Origin: Gnetum montanum
Taxonomy: Eukaryota > Streptophyta > Gnetopsida > Gnetales > Gnetaceae
DNA length: 64,000 nucleotides
Reading direction: 5' to 3'
Assembly: GCA_015680685.1 (NCBI GenBank)
Contig: MNCI01029688.1
Location: forward strand, 123,758 to 187,757
This document shows, one piece after another, positions 11,240 through 21,785 of this stretch. The translations under genes and the position numbers were made by a program. The notes under the pieces are model-generated. The model worked only from the letters and a program-made list of their open reading frames with translations. It made no database searches and was not told where the DNA came from. Numbering within the stretch: position 1 is the first letter of the stretch; the number at the start of each line of letters is the position of its first letter.

Positions 11240-12420
11240 ATCATGAATGGCCATCTCCCCTATGACTAAGTTGAAAGAAGGAGATTTGAAAGATTGAGCA
11301 AGGTTGTCCATCCAATGAGGTGTTACTTACATTGGCTTGCTTAGGCTAATGGAAAGGTTTGACTGCTTGTGTGTTGACTAGTTGCTTTTTATTTGGGCTC
11401 TTAGGTTTGTAGATCAACATGGTCTCAGAAGAAAAGGTTTCATAAATAATATAAGGCCCTTCCAATAATTTTTGAAACTTAGTTTGTTGTGAACATGTGT
11501 GGGGTTTTAGGAAAGGACCTTATCTCCAGGTTTAAATTTGACTTTCCTTATTCTAAGGTAATGGCGCTTTTTGTTGAATGCCTTGTGCACTTTATTTAAT
11601 GATAGGATCATCCGTCGATTCTCATGTAGCACATTGAGGTTGATAAATCTTTCTTTTTATGCTAGGCTAAAGTCAAGATCAAGATCACAAGCTATTGAAA
11701 ATGTACGAAACTTAGATTGAATTGGAAGAGTTGGTAATTTCCTATACACCAACTCATATGGAGAATAGCTTATAGGGAGTTTTCATGTTGAGTGGTATGC
11801 CTAGAGGGCATCATTAAGTTTTGTGCTTTAGTCTCTCCTATATTTGCTAATTATTTGTGTTAGAATTTTTGAGATCTCCCTATTGGTAACCTCTACTTGC
11901 CCATTGACTTGAGGTGGTAGGGTGTTGTTAGTTTGTGCTCAACCCCTAAGCACTGCATGAGCTTGTGAAAAGTAACACTTGTAAAATCAGTACCATTGTT
12001 AGAAATTAGTGCTTGTGGCACTCCAAACCTATTTACAACATTTTGTTCTACAAAACAAGCAACAATAGATGCTGTACAATTGGTGGTGGCTGCTACTTAT
12101 GCCCATTTGGTACAATAGTCAACAACGATTATTATGTATGCCTTTCCATTTGAAATGGGCATGATGGGACCCATGAAGTCTATGCCCCAAATGTTGAAGG
12201 GTTTCAATGGTTGGATCCACTATTTAGGTTCCTTCATTTGAGTAATCATTCCACCATCTTGTTGACAACATTCACAAGAGCAAATGAACTGGTTGGTGTC
12301 CCTGAAGATGGTTGGCTAGCAATACCCTACCATTAGAATCTTAATGGCTATGCATCTTCCTACATAGTGGCCCCCACAAGGACCCTTGTAAACATCTTAG
12401 AGAATGTGTAGCTAATTAGC
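11240..12420 (-). pseudogene. Integrase of element A (decayed)
   Basis: The minus strand shows the HHCC zinc-binding region (GGHYVGRCIAIKILMVGYC, with the Trp of YYWP replaced by TAG, then CECCQ), followed by the core: PFNIWGIDFMGPIMP, VVDYCTKW, ISNNGTDFTSVTFHKLMQC and GVEHKLTTPYHL. The second catalytic Asp (normally SDNGT) is Asn, and the region of the catalytic Glu (QANGQAE in relatives) is garbled, so the enzyme is dead. It joins upstream to the RNase H region. Family: Ty3/gypsy, the same lineage as elements B and C. Confidence 0.82.
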
Positions 12421-13990
12421 ATCAAGGACACACCAACAAACTAGGCCATTGACACATACCTTGTAAAGATGTCTGTTAATTTCCATAAAGCGTTTGGCCT
12501 GATGAAGAAAATTTTGTTTCCTTTGGTGGGCCAAGTCTTGTGGCATCTTCTGAGTGAGAAGATAAGTAAGAATGTTATCATACCACTTAGGTTTAACAAG
12601 AACTTGTTCATTTATTACACTAACAAAGAGGAGTTCATCAAGAAATTGATAAGAGAGTGGGCTTTCCTCCTCTTTGTTGTCCCATTGTAACCGAGATAGG
12701 TACTCAACGACCACATTGTTAGTTCCCTTTTGATCTACCATTATAAGATTGAACTCTTATAACATCACTAGCCATCATATGACATGGGGGCTCATTTTCA
12801 GCTTATTTATGAGGAAGTGAATGATACTATGATTGGTGTGCACAAACACTTTATGTCCAAGCACATAGTACTTGAAGTTCTCCAAAGCATACACCACCAT
12901 CATTAGCTCTTACTCCATTGTGGTGTAGTTAAGTTGTGAATCCACAATGCTTTGCCTTATGCAATGGATGTAATAAATATGTTTTTGATTTTCTAACTAC
13001 ATACGCATAGCTCCCAAGGCATAGTTCGATGCATCTTTCATGATGTAAAATGGATGGGACCAATCAGGTGCTCTTAGAATTGGAGTTTCTACAAGCTTCT
13101 TTCTAAGCTACTGAAATGTCTTTTTACATTTCTTGGTCTATATAAATGAAGCATCTTTCTTTATGAGCTTGATGAATAATTTAGTGATCTTAGAGAAATT
13201 CTCTATGAATTTTTGGTAGTAGCTAGTGTGTCTCAAGAATGACGAAACATCTTTAATGATTTTCAGTTGGCAGGTTATTCCTTTGATGATCCTAATCTTT
13301 AAAGGATCCACCTAAATCCTTACTTGTGAGATTCTATGACCCAACACAAAGTCCTCCTAGATCATGAGATGGCTCTTCTACCAATTGAGCTAAACATTAG
13401 TCTTCATGCATCTTTAAGCACGTACTCAAGGTAGTCCAAGGCTTGCTCAAATGTAGTGCCATAGGTGGAAAAGTCATTCATGAAGACTTCCATCCCACTA
13501 CTAATCTATTATTGAACAAGGTGTTGGAAGATTGTAGGGACATTACATAGACCAAATGACATCTTTTGATATGCCAAATTTTCCTAGGGACTTATGAATG
13601 TTGGTTTGGTCTAATCCTATGACACAATTTGAATCTGGTTATAGCCACTATAGCTATCCAAAACGTTGTAATAGCAATGCTCAGAGATAGTGTCTGACAC
13701 CTAGTCCACAAATGGCATAGGTTGCCATGTTCAATAGCTTGAAATCAATACACACTCTTCACTTGCCATCTTTATTTAGCATAATTACAAGTGGGATAAC
13801 CCACTTACTATCCAAAATTGGATAGATGAACCTTGTCTTGAGGAGTTGTTCAATTTCCACCTTGATGATCTACTTCAATTTGGGATTTAATTATCGCTAC
13901 AACTGCTTCTTTGGCTTGATGGAAGGATTAGTATAGATGTGATGCTAACATATCCTAGGATCAATACTAGTGAGTTTAGGATATGAACAA
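12421..13990 (-). pseudogene. Reverse transcriptase and RNase H of element A (decayed)
   Basis: In minus-strand order: LNPKLKxIIKVEIEQLLKT (start of the RT domain), KDGKWRVCIDFKLLNMATY, then the active-site segment MEVFMNDFSTYG, where the usual FMDD is FMND (13473-13484), then FLRHTSYYQKFIENFSKI, and the RNase H start HPFYIMKDASNYALGA. The open stretch at 12412-12741 (MVDQKGTNNVVVEYLSRLQW) is the RNase H to integrase connection. Many stops and frameshifts are present. RT catalysis would be lost from the D to N change alone. Confidence 0.84.
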
Positions 13991-14429
13991 GCAAAGGCTA
14001 TCATCCATTTGTTAACCACATTTAGTAACATCATTTTTGCTTAGAAGCAAGGTTGACATTGATTATCACTAGATTGCCATTTTAAAAAAATGCATATTCC
14101 ATGCTAGCAAGTAGAGTTTTCAACTCCAAGGGCTCTTGTTTAAAATTGTTAGGGATTTCCAACTCTCCCTAATAAGTATCATTAGGTTCATCATTGGAGA
14201 GTTGGCAATGACTTGCTCTAGTTCATCCATGCCTTCAACATAGGCATATGTTAAGATCTTAGTTAGTTCCATCCAAAGAGTGCTACTATCAAGATCAGTT
14301 ATCAGCCACTAGATGTCCTCTTGCTTTGTGGCTACTATGTACAAGAGCTTTTGGATTTTAGGTTCATCTACACACTATCTACATGCTTTTATTGATGTGG
14401 TTTTCATAGACCAGAAATTTTGCACATCA

Positions 14430-14900
14430 TTGCACCTGGTGTTACTGTATATGATGCATAGAACTCTCTTCTTATAAATCTTTCTAAATGCATTTTCCTT
14501 GAAAATTTCTAGGGAAAGATCTTTGATGCCCATTCATGCATCAACAGTGCTCAAGCAATCCCTTCCCACAATGATTGGGAGGTCCTGCTTGCAGTTGTTA
14601 ACCTTGATCACTAGTAAATTGGCAAGATAGGACCACCCACAGATAGTGGTTACAATGTCCTCAACTAATCCCAAGGGAATAGTGATGGATTGATCTACCA
14701 ATTCTAAATTTTTTTTTCTTATTGAGAGAAGGTAGGTTCTAGGCTTTGTATAGTTTGTGAGAAACTAGATTGACACCAGAACTTGAATGAAGAAGAGCCT
14801 TACATGGCTCATTTCCAAGATTTTGCAAGTAGAAGAGGAGACTTCTAAGATCAGCTCTTTTCCTATGATGTTTGCTAGCCTTGATTTAATTAGATACAGC
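14430..14900 (-). pseudogene. Aspartic protease of element A (decayed)
   Basis: The segment EPCKALLHSSSGVNLVSH corresponds to the retropepsin active site; relatives read LLDSG, but here the codons at 14781-14789 give HSS, so the catalytic Asp is gone. Downstream are IPLGLVEDIVTTICGWSY, LLVIKVNNCK and IVGRDCLSTVDA, the last being the conserved (I/L)(M/L)GRxxL block of these proteases. Confidence 0.75.
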
Positions 14901-15019
14901 ATGGGTTAACATGATTGTGAAGATCTTGGGATGCATTTGGTTTAAAGGATTCTCAAAAGAAATAGATGTAGAGGATGAAGAAGACATTGGGAAACTAGCC
15001 GCATGAGTCGATGAAGGGT

Positions 15020-16150
15020 TTATGTGTTCCTTGTCACCAACCTTGGATTCGCTTTCTCAAGTTGGACACCTGAGAGTATGTCTAATATTTGTCATCAAAT
15101 AGCTCAAGAATCGTACTCCATCTTTGGGTTGATTCCAGCTCCAAAGAGCAATACCAACTTTTTGCTTCTTTTGTAAGTATCTTGAAAAATAGATTAAGTT
15201 TTTGCTAGTTATTCTCTATATTCTACAAGGCACATGCATTGTGAAAGGCTTGAAGATGGGTCTACAAACCTAAGTTATATCACCCCTCAAATCTAGGAAT
15301 ATTGTTCATATCCAACCTCTTGATTCTACTATCTTTAACATGCTTGGCTAGAATTATAATTACCTCTACGATGTTCAAAATGCTTTGAGTTGTAAGTAAG
15401 GCTCATCATCATCATGATTTTGATGATGCTTGTGATGTTTTCTACTACCCCTTCATTCATGGTGAAACCTATTGTCATTGTCCCACTATTCACCGCCATC
15501 ATAGTTTCATCCTCTATGGTTTCGATTAGATTCATAGGAGGAAGAAGAAGATGCAGATGAAGAGGATGAAGAGGAAGGAGAACTACCACCACCATGATGT
15601 CTACCACCTTCTCTCTACTTTTCATGACCATGATCATTAGGTTTATCATCATCATGATGCTTGCTTGAGCCCCTGCCTTGACTCCCACTTTTGCTTGAAC
15701 CAAGATTGTTGATAGTGGATTGTAAATCTAGGTTCAAGCCTCCTTCACTAGAGTCAAGGGGTGGAGAATCTTCATGTTGAGAACCCCCAGAGGAAGGATC
15801 CTCATTGTCTTTTTGATTCAATAGGAATTAGGGGCCAGTGAACCATTTCTCCTTTGTACCTTCATGACACTTCTTGTGGTGCCAATTTCTTTTGCATTGT
15901 GTTTCCATGGAATGGTGGTCTTGATAGTCATGGTCCTACACAATGTATTCTTTGTAGAGATCTTGGATGCCCAACCTCTTAAGAGTTTGGAGCAACATCC
16001 TAAGAACATATTGGTTAGGCAACAACATAATGTTGCCCTCCATATCTCTCCACTGCAGCTATTCATCATGATGTAGGACAAAAGTGAAATCAGGGATAAC
16101 CTCATTTGGATTATTATACACTACTTTGAATGCTTAGAGCATTGGTAGTT
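15020..16150 (-). pseudogene. Gag of element A (decayed)
   Basis: The N-terminal part reads NPNEVIPDFTFVLHHDEQ and QWRDMEGNIMLLPNQYVLRM, matched by element D (EYVLDFTFILCQDEK, WHDVEGNIVLPPDQFVTEM). Next comes a low-complexity insert rich in His, Asp and Ser, preceded by LNLDLQSTINNLGSSKSG, and then the decayed capsid-type region. In element D that region is clearest and matches the Retrotrans_gag pattern. Stops and frameshifts are frequent. Confidence 0.7.
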
Positions 16151-16319
16151 TTGATTCATCATGCCTATGAGAAGAAGAAATTTTGTATTAAAAGAAAAAA
16201 TTAGCATGCTTTAATTATAATTATTATTATTTTTTGAATGATTGCAACTTTAGCGTCCATTCCAATGATCTAAAATAATATTCACTAAGTCCTAGATAGC
16301 AGACATATCAAACTACAAG

Positions 16320-16337
16320 TCCCTAGAAACAGTGCCA
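16320..16337 (-). other. Primer-binding site of element A
   Basis: The minus strand gives TGGCACTGTTTCTAGGGA one base after the LTR end. It resembles the TGGCGCCGTTGCCGGGGA site complementary to tRNA-Asp used by Athila/Tat elements. The same one-base spacing occurs in elements B, C and D. Confidence 0.72.
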
Positions 16338-16338
16338 A

Positions 16339-16875
16339 TGATGCATGACGAGTAGACCCTACACCCAACCATACAAATCACTAAGCGTTCATGTGTGATC
16401 TGATTGAATTCTATGGACTTATGGCCTTCTAAGTACAATAGTCTCTAGGAAGTAAAACTAACTGTTGTAATCATTGTCTTCCTAGTTACACTTGGGAGTA
16501 CAAGGGTATGGTTAAGTATAACTAAGGCATATGATTTTTATCATTTTTATGTTTTATGTTCTAAGTTGCCTAAGAATAAAAAATAATAAATAAATATATT
16601 TAATTGCTAATTTAATCTAACTAGCTAACACTTAACTAATCCTAACATAAACATTTGTTCCTACTTGTCATACACATCCTAAACATGTTTAACACTACTA
16701 GGTTACTAAACATTAAGCATTACTAGGATTACCAAGCATTGAGCATATGTTCAAAGTGGTCATAGTTATGTGCTTAATTAATTGCTATTTAATTTAGCTT
16801 AGTATAGCTTAATAATTACTTAATTACTTAAAACATTAAAGGAAATTTCTTAAAATATTAAATGCATAAAGGGAA
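16339..16875 (-). repeat. 5' LTR of element A, truncated by the assembly gap
   Basis: It starts TGATGCATGACGAGTAGACC and follows the 3' LTR (5359 onward) base for base with scattered substitutions up to the gap. One clear difference is an insertion of about 90 bp at roughly 16500-16590 relative to the 5359 copy; element B LTRs contain the same extra segment (TTTTTATCATTTTT), so the 5359 copy has probably lost it. Confidence 0.85.
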
Positions 16876-17404
16876 NNNNNNNNNNNNNNNNNNNNNNNNN
16901 NNNNNNNNNNNNNNNNNNNNNNNNNNNNNNNNNNNNNNNNNNNNNNNNNNNNNNNNNNNNNNNNNNNNNNNNNNNNNNNNNNNNNNNNNNNNNNNNNNNN
17001 NNNNNNNNNNNNNNNNNNNNNNNNNNNNNNNNNNNNNNNNNNNNNNNNNNNNNNNNNNNNNNNNNNNNNNNNNNNNNNNNNNNNNNNNNNNNNNNNNNNN
17101 NNNNNNNNNNNNNNNNNNNNNNNNNNNNNNNNNNNNNNNNNNNNNNNNNNNNNNNNNNNNNNNNNNNNNNNNNNNNNNNNNNNNNNNNNNNNNNNNNNNN
17201 NNNNNNNNNNNNNNNNNNNNNNNNNNNNNNNNNNNNNNNNNNNNNNNNNNNNNNNNNNNNNNNNNNNNNNNNNNNNNNNNNNNNNNNNNNNNNNNNNNNN
17301 NNNNNNNNNNNNNNNNNNNNNNNNNNNNNNNNNNNNNNNNNNNNNNNNNNNNNNNNNNNNNNNNNNNNNNNNNNNNNNNNNNNNNNNNNNNNNNNNNNNN
17401 NNNN
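16876..17404. other. Assembly gap (529 N)
   Basis: All bases are N. Any reading frame through it has no meaning. The gap hides the outer end of the element A 5' LTR and its target duplication. Confidence 0.98.
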
Positions 17405-17605
17405 CTAGGGCACCTTGCTTATGAGCATAGCTAGCCTAGGAATAGTCTTGAGTGGAAGAGAAATGTAATTAATAATTTTAACAAAACTTCAAATATAAGA
17501 GTAGAATAGAAATATTAAAGATGAAATATATATATATAATTAAAATAATCAAAGTTAACACTTCATCAACATGAATGAATAAAACATCAAGATAGAGAAA
17601 GTAAA

Positions 17606-17629
17606 GGGAGGGAGGGAGAGGGGGAGGGG
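17606..17629 (+). other. Polypurine G-quadruplex-type tract
   Basis: The plus strand reads GGGAGGGAGGGAGAGGGG continued by GAGGGG, giving at least five runs of three or more G with one- to three-base loops. It also looks like a retroelement polypurine tract followed by TGTAGAC at 17631, but no LTR pair was found to support that. The rest of 17405-17649 holds nothing recognised. Confidence 0.5.
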
Positions 17630-17649
17630 ATGTAGACTTAGCAAACTAT

Positions 17650-18275
17650 TACCTGATCCAACCACTTTGGTGGTTTTACATCTCCTCCTAAAGGTGGTGG
17701 TTCTACATCTTCTCCTAAAAGTACTTGCGATATGGCTGGGTGGCCCGAGTCAGCTACTTAGTATGGCCCTCAAGCTCATGTGAGTGGGTAATTACCACCT
17801 CCTTCTTGGTTGAGATTGTATCCCAACCTTTCCCCCACTCCTTCTCATGGTTGAACTCAAGGGAATGCCTTTAAAGACTTCTACATAGTTTAACCTCAAT
17901 GGCTTCTTACTCAAGCTAGTTTGAGGTACCAACTAGGGTAGGGCTAGGGCTATGGTGAGACAAAGGGATGTAAGATGGAGAAGAAAGGGGAGATCATATT
18001 GGAGAGGAGATAGAAGGAGGAAATGAAGAGGAGGCCTTATGTTGATTGTTGGCCTCTTGTTGGTTGCTCATTGATGATGGATTTCTTACTACTTGAGGAG
18101 GCCTTTTATAAGGCTTTCTCCTCTCTCTCATTCCTCTCTTCCTTTTTTGGGAAGAAGAGGAACTGGCCACATGTCTACTCATGTGGCTTCCATGCATAAT
18201 TTCTTTCACCAAGTGTGGTGGTGCATGGATCCTCCAAATCTTCCTTGTGACTTGGATCTCCTTAGCTTCCTCCAT
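17650..18275 (-). pseudogene. Unrecognised protein pseudogene with clustered Gln-type stops
   Basis: One minus-strand frame can be read from ATG at 18275 down to about 17650, roughly 208 codons. The first 93 codons are open (MEEAKEIQVTRKIWRIHAPP, then a basic Ser-rich SSSSSQKRKRGMRERRKPYK segment). After a TGA the frame continues through HSLEFNHEKEWGKGWDTIST and KKEVVITHSHELEGHTK, with TAG or TAA codons. Those codons can be single C to T changes from CAG or CAA, and the TGA from CGA. The C-terminal part has two related units around EKM and EEM followed by NHH or NHQ. No family is recognised. It could be a host gene remnant or an odd gag. Confidence 0.4.
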
Positions 18276-18319
18276 GCTTGATAACTTTTAATCAATAAAA
18301 GAAAAACTGAGAGTATCTA

Positions 18320-18375
18320 TGGAGTAAATAAATAAATAAATAAAAACATATCCTTATTTATTTATTTATAATACA
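18320..18375. repeat. AAAT/ATTT inverted repeat
   Basis: (AAAT)n at about 18327-18345 is followed within ten bases by (TTTA)n at about 18354-18371, so the two arms can pair into an AT hairpin. A microsatellite that flipped orientation would give the same picture. Confidence 0.6.
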
Positions 18376-18399
18376 CACACATATATTTTATTATTATTT

Positions 18400-19370
18400 T
18401 GTTACTTTATTGCCAGTAGGTGGGGTGTTGATAGTGAGATGGTATAGTATGGTAGAGACAACAGGGGTGAGCCACCAATGATAAGCTATTGTAACTAAAG
18501 AAGGTAGCAATAGGGGATTGATGGTAAGCAATCCACATGTGGCCAAGGCTATAGTCTTGCCGATAGGGCACAATACATGGTAGAAAAACATAGGAGAAGG
18601 AGATTGGTAGCAAATGGAGGGGGGGGGGGGGGGGAATATATGATCAATGGCTAGGAGTGAACAATGACACAGAATAATAGTGTTGGCTAGGCTACCAACT
18701 GGCAAAGTGTGGGTTGCACATAGCATGGTGATGAAGCATTGGAAGGGTTTCAATAGTGTGGTAGAGGTACTTGAGTACATGTCAATGCTATGGTATCTTC
18801 TCGATTTAGGCGAAGGAGTAGAAGTAAGCATATGGGCATCTATGGTATGAAGATGTTGTTGCACACATAGTGGGTTGTGCATGAAAAAGTAACAATTTAG
18901 GAGACTTGTTCAACATAGTAGGCCATTATTGGGGTTGTACAACCCTTGACAAGTTTGAGTGATTCGCATATATGACCATGCAATGTAGAGCTACATTTTG
19001 AAGCTGAAGGGCAGTGTGCATTGGTAAGTGAATGAATAAAGGGTAGGTAGCAATGCACAATGGCAAGGATAGGAGAATAGGTGGTGCTATGGTAGATCAC
19101 AGTAGGGAGAGGTAGGTATGATAAGCAAAACAATGGAGGCAACGAGAAATAGTAATGTAGAAAGTGGGCATGGCTGAAGCGGGTGGGCTTAGGCCTATAG
19201 AGTGTTGTTGCTGCAAGTGGTAGGTAGTGTGAAGAAGTGCCAATAGTAGTTGCAGGAATGATGGTGAGTAGCTTGCTACTATGTGGAAGAGAGTGCATAG
19301 CTAGGGAGAGGTCTCTCTAGTGGTTTGTGAGGATAGTGATGGTGTAGGATGATAACCAATGGAACAAAAA
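18400..19370. other. Strongly G-over-C skewed non-coding segment with a 16-G run
   Basis: The plus strand is rich in G, A and T and poor in C, with recurring short motifs such as GGTAG, ATGGTAG and TAGTG. Because of this bias the minus strand has long stop-free frames (18394-18882 and 18897-19298) whose translations are His/Leu/Pro/Ser/Thr-rich, show no domain and lie in different frames. They are most likely not genes. 18619-18634 is a homopolymer of 16 G, prone to sequencing or replication error. The origin is unknown; a decayed non-autonomous transposon is possible. Confidence 0.5.
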
Positions 19371-20690
19371 AATGTTTTAAGAAAATAAAAGGTAGATAGC
19401 CATCTATAATTTTAATTTTCCAAGCATTGTTTTGCAGAAAGTAAGGCAACATTTTGAAATTTATGATACATCAGCATTAAGTAGCATTGGCTTAATCTTC
19501 ACGATAACAACTATATTAGCACCACTGTACCAAGAGAGCATTGGTGTAACAGTGGCATTCACCTTGAATTTGAATTTTTATTTTCATTATTATTCTGTTA
19601 ATTACTAGTTAAGTTTCATTGTATCATGATGGAAGTAAGTTAATGATCATTCATGGGTGATGTTAACGTCAACATCAAACCCCAACCAAATTAACCAAAA
19701 AAACATCTAGTGTTTCTCCAAAGGTTTTTTTTGAAGTAATAAATATATACTATATCATATATATATCAAAAACTATGTATAATTATACAAAATAATTATG
19801 ATTATTTTAGATAAAATGTAAACCTAATATTACATGCCTTTAGAAACATACCTAAAGAAGTTAATTCAAGGCTTTCAGGATTTTTTTGAGAGACATAAAT
19901 AGACTAAGGTACTACCTTGTAGATCCTCAATACATACGTCAACAAATTTAATCGTGATATCCTTGGTGGTTTTAGTAAACAGAATTGAACCAATTATTAT
20001 TATTATTATTATTTGATTGAAGGAAAGGAAGGAACTCTAGCTATGTGCTATTGTAACGAACTCAAAGAGTAATAACTACGAATCATGGTCAAGCATAAGA
20101 AAAAATGAACTTTGCATTCCAACAATGGGATGCTAGCTAAAATTGTTTCTAGTACATCATGAATTCCTCACACTTAGTTATCTCACCATAATCTGGGATG
20201 GATCATCAAATTATGAAAATAACTCAAAATTTATATATATCATTCTAAAAAAAATTCAACCAAAAGGACAATGCCATGGTATCAAGTCAACTTCAAAGGT
20301 AGCACCATAAAACAACATATAGGTAATAGGTAACTTAATTAGATATAATCATTATGACTTGGTGTCAAGGAACTCATTTTCAAATTTAGTTAATGAAGAA
20401 AGAAAGAGTTACAAGGATTCCCATAATCTATAGAGTATCCTTAATAAAATACTATGTCTTAAACTCAAATATTTGTTACGTTTACTTCTAAGGAATCCAC
20501 CTATATCAGTATGCACCTAAAGTTATATGTTATGCATGATACTATAATATGATATAAATACAATAAGATGAAATGCATTTTTTTAAAAAAACTATGTATG
20601 ATATCTAATGTAGCCTATGTGCATATATATATGTACATGTATATGTATATGTATTTATTTTTAACTATAATTTATTAAATTACTAGTCTA
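19371..20690. other. AT-rich sequence, nothing recognised
   Basis: No coding frame or TE end was found. Simple repeats are present: (TAT)n near 19996-20014 and ATAT/TGTATA tracts near 20620-20655. It may be the 3' part or LTR of the chimeric element whose integrase ends near 20690, but no partner LTR was seen. Confidence 0.5.
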
Positions 20691-21785
20691 CTAGGTGTCC
20701 ATGTGGAACACCAGTGTAGTAATGTTTAAGGTGGAATGCATTGAAGTTTCTAGTGAATTTGTTGTCTTGAAGGTTGGCTATCTTGTAAACATTGGGGGCT
20801 ACAACATCAATGACTTGGTATGATCTTGACCACATTGGCAATAACTTAGTTTGAGGTTCCTTTTGTTCAGAATCTCTATCTCCTTTTGGACTAGATCACC
20901 TATTTGAAAGGATTTAGTGGAAAACTTTTTATCAAACCATCTTTTGATAATGGTTTGATGATTTGACAGGTTTTCCACTACTTTTAAATGTTTAATCTTA
21001 ACATCCCAAAGATCATAAGATCTAGCAATGAGACTTCCATTAGGATTTAGATAATCTAGGAAGAACTCATAAGTAGGGATTTTCAAGTTGATGGGTAATA
21101 TAGGTTTTTGGCTGTAAACTAGTTCGTAACTGGTGGTCTTGAGAGATTCTTTGTAACGAATGTGATCTATCCATATAATCCATTTTACTTTTTCATGCCA
21201 AGATTTTGGATTATCATTAATCATATTTTTGACTCCACCTAGAAGATTCTTGTTCAAAGATTCTACTAATCCATTTTCTTGAGGGTAATATTCTATGACA
21301 CATTTGATAGCCCATTCATGATTTCTACTAAGATGAAGGTAGGAGCATTGTCAACCAATAGTGCATATGAATGTCCATATTGGGTTATGAAAATGAACTC
21401 AAGAAATTTAATAACTTCACGAGATGTAGCTCTTCTAGTTGGTTTGGCTTCTAGCCAACGTGCAGTGTAGTTAGTTGCCATTAGCATAAATTTATGTTGG
21501 CCTAATGATGGTAGATTGATGGCTCTGATAAAGTCAAGAGCCCATTGTGAAAAAGTCTCACTTCAATGATGTGTTGAAGAGGTGTTAAGCTCTTAGGGTC
21601 ACTTCCTTTGAACATTTGCCACTGAATACAAGTTTTTGATATTATTATGAGCATCAATGGTCATAGTTGGTTAGTAATAACTAGCCTTTGTATTCTTATG
21701 AGTTAAAGATTGATAACCTAAGTGTCCTACATCATGTAACCTTTTCACCACATCATTGGCTTCTTCTCTATCTAAGCACCTAATA
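20690..21785 (-). pseudogene. Ty3/gypsy integrase half of a chimeric retroelement
   Basis: From the junction downward: CLDREEANDVVKRLHDVGHL, SLTHKNTKASYY with the Trp of YYWP as TAG, then the core DFIRAINLPSLGQHKFMLMA, NYTARWLEAKPTRRATSREV, LLVDNAPTFI (second catalytic Asp kept) and YYPQENGLVESLNKNLLGG (catalytic Glu kept), ending QIGDLVQKEIEILNKRN and LKHYYTGVPH. The LVESLNKNL and LKHYY signatures belong to a different Ty3/gypsy lineage from elements A-D, which have AEVxNRxI. An open stretch of 152 codons (20799-21257) covers the C-terminal half. Frameshifts near 21290 and stops near 21560-21660 kill it. Confidence 0.84.

Larger units (their letters stand above)
5359..16875 (-). mobile_element. 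Ty3/gypsy element A (Athila/Tat-like), decayed
   Basis: Elements in minus-strand order are: 5' LTR (16339 into the gap), primer-binding site, gag, protease, RT-RNaseH, integrase, pyrimidine-rich tract, spacer, 3' ORF, polypurine tract and 3' LTR (5359-6159). By comparison with its 801-bp 3' LTR, the 5' LTR should end near 17140, inside the gap, so no target duplication can be checked. Every coding domain has stops or catalytic changes: protease DSG is HSS, RT FMDD is FMND, and the integrase NNGTDF replaces DNGTDF. Identical domain order and related LTRs link it to elements B, C and D. Confidence 0.88.

Noticed and set aside
16862-17434. Apparent 190-codon frame
   Set aside because: Almost entirely N; an artefact of the assembly gap.
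18394-19298. Two long minus-strand open frames (162 and 133 codons)
   Set aside because: They arise from strong G-over-C skew on the plus strand; the products are His/Leu/Pro/Ser/Thr-rich, lie in different frames, and show no domain.
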